Shown piece after piece: positions 6,400 through 9,151 of a DNA stretch of 9,151 bases. Both the position numbers and the translations under genes were made by a program. The notes beneath the pieces are model-generated. The model made no database searches. It saw only the letters and a program-made list of their open reading frames with translations, and was not told the DNA's origin. Within the stretch, counting starts at the first letter, position 1, and the number at the start of each line of letters is the position of its first letter. Source of the DNA: Methylococcaceae bacterium NSP1-1 (lineage in GTDB: Bacteria > Pseudomonadota > Gammaproteobacteria > Methylococcales > Methylomonadaceae); NCBI GenBank assembly GCA_002256465.1, contig NQJG01000146.1, positions 1-9,151 of the forward strand, in the 5' to 3' direction.

Positions 6400-7394
6400 T
6401 TCCGCACATGAAACCCAGCAGTGGTGCTCATGTTGGAGCTAAAGCGAGTGTCAGCCACATTATGTGGCAGGTCATACTGGCGATTTCGCCTGCGACCGCA
6501 TTTGGCATCTTGTGTTTTGGCTGGCCGGCTTTGAATACACCGGTCATTATGGATGGCTCTGCGTTATTGACCGGCTGGTTGCTGGCCATGACATTACCGC
6601 CTTGGGCGCCGTGGTGGATTGGCGTGGTCGGTTCCGGGCTGGCGATTATTTTGGGTAAACAGGTTTATGGCGGGCTGGGACAAAACCTGTTTAATCCCGC
6701 CATGCTAGCCAGGGTCGCTTTGCTGATTTCCTTTCCTATTGAAATGACCACATGGCCCAATGTGTCGCCGCTGTTTTTTTCACATTCGCCGGGCCTATTC
6801 GAAAGCTGGCATATCACCTTTGCAGGCTTGGAAAATATAGACGCGACCACGGGCGCGACGCTGGGTTTTATCAAAACCGAATTCTCGCAAAACCATGTGT
6901 TATCCGAAATTTTGAAAGACTATTCCGGGTTTCTAAACTTTATCGGCTGGACACGCGGCAGCCTGGGTGAAACCTCAACGTTGTTGCTGGTCTTGGGCGG
7001 CGTTTGGTTAATCCGGCAGGGCATTATTCAATGGTATATTCCGGTGTCTTTATTGCTGACGGTTACGGTGTTGGCCAGCGTTTTCCACCTTATGGACGAC
7101 CAACATTTTGTCAGTCCATTTTTGCATTTGAATTCAGGCGCGATGATGTGCGTGGCATTTTTTATAGCCACTGATTATGTCACCTCGCCCAATACGAAGG
7201 CGGGACAGCTGGTTTTTGGCGCAGGATGCGGACTTCTGATTTTCGTCATTCGTACCTGGGGCGCGTATCCCGAAGGTGCGGGATTTGCCGTGTTGCTAAT
7301 GAATGCCGCGACACCGCTGATAGATCATTACATACGGCCCCGGATTTACGGGCGTGATCGCAAAGGTAAACCCCTTGAGATCCCGAAATCATAA
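6396..7394 (+). CDS. rnfD: RnfD, membrane subunit with covalent FMN
   Basis: RnfD is a 332-aa multi-spanning membrane subunit related to NqrB. The covalent FMN attachment motif TGAT lies at residues 152-155, with T155 as the flavin-linked threonine. Conserved blocks include DGSALLTGWLLAMTLPPWAP (53-72), KQVYGGLGQNLFNPAM (88-103), LISFPIEMTTW (110-120), NSGAMM (246-251), FIATDYVTSP (256-265) and GYP-like GAYPEGAGFAVLL (289-301). AGGAGG at 6383-6388, 7 nt before the ATG, fixes the start, which overlaps the rnfC stop as ATGA. Compared with relatives recalled from Escherichia coli and Pseudomonas, only about ten residues separate FGW (41-43) from DGSALL (53-58), where about 34 are usual, so the second membrane helix appears to be missing. 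Confidence 0.94.
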   Translation: MIPHMKPSSGAHVGAKASVSHIMWQVILAISPATAFGILCFGWPALNTPVIMDGSALLTGWLLAMTLPPWAPWWIGVVGSGLAIILGKQVYGGLGQNLFNPAMLARVALLISFPIEMTTWPNVSPLFFSHSPGLFESWHITFAGLENIDATTGATLGFIKTEFSQNHVLSEILKDYSGFLNFIGWTRGSLGETSTLLLVLGGVWLIRQGIIQWYIPVSLLLTVTVLASVFHLMDDQHFVSPFLHLNSGAMMCVAFFIATDYVTSPNTKAGQLVFGAGCGLLIFVIRTWGAYPEGAGFAVLLMNAATPLIDHYIRPRIYGRDRKGKPLEIPKS

Positions 7395-7396
7395 AT

Positions 7397-7486
7397 GGAA
7401 CGCAGATGACACAGATGAATATGATGAACACAGATAATTCAAGAAAAATCTTATTGAATCATAATGATCAGCGTCATCAGCGTTCT
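7397..7486. repeat. 90-bp inverted-repeat (MITE-like) element between rnfD and rnfG
   Basis: The left end, 7397-7420 (GGAACGCAGATGACACAGAT...), is an imperfect reverse complement of the right end, 7464-7486 (ATGATCAGCGTCATCAGCGT...); the pairing blocks are GAACGC, GATGAC and GAT. ACACAGAT occurs twice inside the left half. This kind of 'GAACGCAGAT-ACACAGAT ... ATCAGCGTCATCAGCGTTC' repeat is familiar as an intergenic element in diverse bacteria. It begins 2 bp after the rnfD stop and fills half of the 181-bp gap in an otherwise tightly packed operon. The remaining part of the gap (7487-7575) shows no clear promoter. Confidence 0.7.
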
Positions 7487-7575
7487 ATTTCTCAAACTGC
7501 TGAGTAATTATACCTTTCGATAAATTCGCGCTCCGACGTGGAAATTCATCAAATGTTTGAACCAGAGCCTGAACC

Positions 7576-8327
7576 ATGAAAATTGACTCCGCAACCCTCC
7601 AACGCTTGAAAGAAAAAATTGCCCTTTACAGGGAATTTCTAAAAAACTGGCTGGAACCATCGAACCTGGCAAGGCTGAGACCCAAACTGGAATTTCAAAC
7701 AGGCATTTTAGCGGGCTTCGCCTTGCTTGCCAGCGTGTTGCTCGGTGTTACCAATTGCAGTACAGAAGACACCATTCAACAGCGGCTTGACGAGGATTTA
7801 AAAAAAAAGACACGATTCAACAGCGGCTCAATGAAGATTTGATCAAATCGCTGGAAGAAGTTGTACCAGCCGCCTTGCACGACAATGACATGTTGCAGGA
7901 CACGCTTACTATCCCGTCCGCCGACTTTAACATCGGTGCTAATGAAACCACGGTATATCTGGCTAAAAAGTCCGGCAAAGTTACGGCCGTGTGCTTTAAG
8001 TTTATCGCACCTGACGGCTATTCGGGAGCAATCAATATGATTATGGGCGTTGACCGCGACGGCAACATTTTGGGTGTGCGCGTGCTTAGTCACAAAGAGA
8101 CTCCCGGATTGGGCGATAAAATTGAAGCGGCCAAATCGGATTGGATATTGAATTTTACCGGCCGATCTCTGGACAATTTGACGTCGGCACAATGGGCTGT
8201 TAAAAAAGATGGCGGTGTGTTCGACCAATTTGCAGGCGCGACTATCACCCCGCGCAAGTCGGTACAAGCCACTTATCGCGGCTTGCAATTGTTCAAAGCG
8301 CATCAAGCGCAACTCATTAATCCTTGA
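7576..8327 (+). CDS. rnfG: RnfG, FMN-carrying subunit, interrupted by a -1 frameshift
   Basis: RnfG is a membrane-anchored periplasmic subunit with covalent FMN, related to NqrC. The reading frame is broken. Frame 1 (7576-7842, 88 codons) gives a cytoplasmic N-terminus of about 40 residues, the membrane helix (TGILAGFALLASVLLGV) and the start of the periplasmic part. The second frame carries the rest from 7791 to the stop at 8325-8327, including ALHDNDML, KETPGLGDKIEAAKSDWI and the flavin motif FDQFAGATITPRKSV. A -1 shift, or one extra A, at the A9 run (7800-7808) joins them into a 250-aa protein whose flavin-linked threonine would be T223. The break coincides with a 41-bp tandem duplication. 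The ATG at 7576 is the first possible one (TGA at 7570-7572) and has no clear Shine-Dalgarno sequence. An apparent start of the second part at 7839 is only a TTG inside the gene. The N-terminal cytoplasmic extension is longer than in most RnfG. Function is likely but depends on the frame being restored. Confidence 0.88.
7768..7841 (+). repeat. 41-bp-period tandem duplication inside rnfG
   Basis: Copy A (7768-7800) and copy B (7809-7841) are 33 bp each, encode DTIQQRLDEDL and DTIQQRLNEDL in their own frames and are identical at 27 of 33 positions. An A8 tract (7801-7808) separates them, making the period 41 bp, one short of a multiple of three. Of the five codons that differ, four are synonymous (ACC/ACG, CTT/CTC, GAG/GAA, TTA/TTG) and one is D to N. 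Confidence 0.85.
7792..7809 (+). promoter_or_regulatory. Possible -1 frameshift site in rnfG (SD-like GAGGA plus A AAA AAG)
   Basis: In the zero frame the codons are TTA AAA AAA AAG, which contain the heptamer A AAA AAG (7803-7809) in the phase used by Escherichia coli dnaX. An SD-like GAGGA (7792-7796) precedes it by 6 nt and is absent from the duplicate copy (GAAGA). Downstream, GATTTGATCAAATC (7836-7849) is a perfect palindrome and CAGCG/CGCTG can pair around it. A one-base backward slip leads directly into the long RnfG frame. The A9 run could also support RNA polymerase slippage. Confidence 0.45.
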
Positions 8328-8337
8328 GGAAATCGCC

Positions 8338-9027
8338 ATGTTCATGTCAGAAACCTACAGTAAAATCGCCAGTGACGGTATATGGAACAACAATATTGTC
8401 TTCGGGCAAAACCTGGCGCTGTGCCCCTTATTGGCAGTGACGGGCACTGCAACCAATGGGCTGGGCATGGGTTTGGCTACGCTGGTGGTAATCACGGCTT
8501 CCAACGGCCTCATTTCACTGACGCGGCATTTGATCCCCAGTGAAATCCGCATCCCTATTTTCGTGCTGCTCATCGCCGCACTGGTGACGTTGGTCGATAT
8601 TTTAATGAATGCCTGGGCGCATGAACTCTATAAAGTGCTGGGCTTGTTCATTGCCCTGATCGTCACCAATTGCGCTCTATTAGGCCGCGCCGAAGCCTTT
8701 GCTTCCAAACAGCCGGTCAAACATGCCTTGTGGGACGGCTTCATGATGGGCCTGGGTTTTACCCTTGTCCTGATAGCCCTTGGCGCGGCGAGAGAAATCA
8801 GTTCCGCGGGTACGCTGTTCGCCAATGCCTCATTGTTGCTGGGCGAATCATTCAAGTTTCTGGAAATTACCGTTATTCCCAACTACAAAGGCTTTTTATT
8901 GATGGCGCTGCCGCCGGGTGGCTTCATTATGCTGGCATTTTTGATTGTCGGTAAGCGCCTGATAGATCAAAAACTCGCAGAGAGAAAAGTACAACCCGCT
9001 GTAATCAGCGAAGCTATAACAGAATAA
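8338..9027 (+). CDS. rnfE: RnfE, membrane subunit of the Rnf complex
   Basis: RnfE is a 229-aa membrane protein homologous to RnfA and its inverted partner in the complex core. C29 in ALCPLLAVT and C112 in IVTNCALLGRAEAFA are the cysteines expected to complete the membrane [2Fe-2S] site with RnfA C25 and C113. Further family blocks are TATNGLGMGLAT (37-48), RIPIFVLLIAALVTLVDILM (71-90) and LPPGGF near the C-terminus. GAGG at 8326-8329, overlapping the rnfG stop and 8 nt before the ATG at 8338, sets the start; the ATG at 8344 is a less well-spaced alternative. An upstream extension of the open frame to 8209 lies inside rnfG and is not coding. Length is normal. Sequence and spacing show no damage. 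Confidence 0.95.
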   Translation: MFMSETYSKIASDGIWNNNIVFGQNLALCPLLAVTGTATNGLGMGLATLVVITASNGLISLTRHLIPSEIRIPIFVLLIAALVTLVDILMNAWAHELYKVLGLFIALIVTNCALLGRAEAFASKQPVKHALWDGFMMGLGFTLVLIALGAAREISSAGTLFANASLLLGESFKFLEITVIPNYKGFLLMALPPGGFIMLAFLIVGKRLIDQKLAERKVQPAVISEAITE

Positions 9028-9043
9028 ACGAGGAGACATTGTT

Positions 9044-9151
9044 ATGAACGTCGGTGTTTGTTACGCAGAAGTCGATAGACAATTATGGATGCGCCTGGAA
9101 GTGCCTGACAGCAGCACGATTGAAGAAGCGATCAATCTATCCGGTGTATTG
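9044..9151 (+). CDS. rnfH: RnfH, small ubiquitin-fold protein of rnf operons (cut by window edge)
   Basis: Thirty-six codons are visible before the window ends. AGGAGA at 9031-9036, 7 nt upstream, supports the ATG, which lies 16 bp after the rnfE stop. The sequence has the RnfH pattern: VGVCYAEVDRQ, a short strand (RLEVP), then TIEEAINLSGVL, matching the beta-grasp start 'V-x-Y-A...G/S-T-x-x-E-A-I-x-x-S-G-I/V-L' recalled for RnfH/UPF0125. RnfH closes the rnf1 operon in Azotobacter and is required there for normal Rnf function; its biochemical role is not established. Confidence 0.88.
   Translation, partial: MNVGVCYAEVDRQLWMRLEVPDSSTIEEAINLSGVL

Noticed and set aside
7520..7534. AAATTCGCGCTCC as a remnant of the rnfC-type repeat
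   Set aside because: Similarity is limited to about a dozen bases with an offset and no paired arm.
7839..8327. A separate 162-aa gene starting at TTG 7839
   Set aside because: It is the C-terminal three quarters of RnfG; the frame is open back to 7791 and has no ribosome binding site at 7839.
8209..8337. N-terminal extension of rnfE to 8209
   Set aside because: It runs through the conserved end of rnfG in another frame; the Shine-Dalgarno sequence and homology both place the start at 8338.

Overview
The window carries a nitrogen-fixation control and electron-supply locus. On the minus strand lies nifL-nifA, the redox/nitrogen-sensing anti-activator and the sigma54-dependent activator of nif genes. 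Divergent from it on the plus strand is an Rnf operon in the order rnfA-rnfB-rnfC-rnfD-rnfG-rnfE-rnfH; rnfH runs off the right edge. A NifL-partnered NifA without the interdomain cysteine motif, next to an rnf cluster, is the arrangement known from diazotrophic Gammaproteobacteria such as Azotobacter vinelandii (rnf1) and Pseudomonas stutzeri. The moderate base composition and abundant small palindromic repeats would suit a methanotroph of the Methylococcales, but that genus-level guess is inference.

Layout: 1-39 is the probable 5' end of an unidentified minus-strand gene; 40-170 is non-coding with a REP-like hairpin just past the nifA stop; 171-1715 nifA; 1715-3337 nifL (stop and start overlap as TAATG); 3338-3639 is a 302-bp divergent control region; 3640-9027 rnfA to rnfE; 9044 onward rnfH. 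The control region has two perfect NifA upstream activator sequences (TGT-N10-ACA) exactly 40 bp apart, a -24/-12 sigma54 promoter facing nifL and two candidate -24/-12 elements facing rnfA. The simplest reading is that NifA, when not held by NifL, activates both its own operon and rnf from shared sites. Rnf then uses the ion gradient to drive electrons from NADH to ferredoxin/flavodoxin for nitrogenase.

The unusual part is the state of the rnf genes. rnfC carries an in-frame 126-bp insertion of two 63-bp palindromic repeat units. RnfD appears to lack the segment that is normally its second membrane helix. A separate 90-bp inverted-repeat element sits in the rnfD-rnfG gap. rnfG is split by a 41-bp tandem duplication ending in A9, which shifts the frame; the junction has a dnaX-like A AAA AAG slippery heptamer with an upstream SD-like GAGGA, and the two duplicated copies differ almost only at synonymous sites. 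Either rnfG is expressed through slippage or the run is A10 in reality and the break is a sequencing error. The cofactor-binding residues of all Rnf subunits that can be recognised are otherwise intact.
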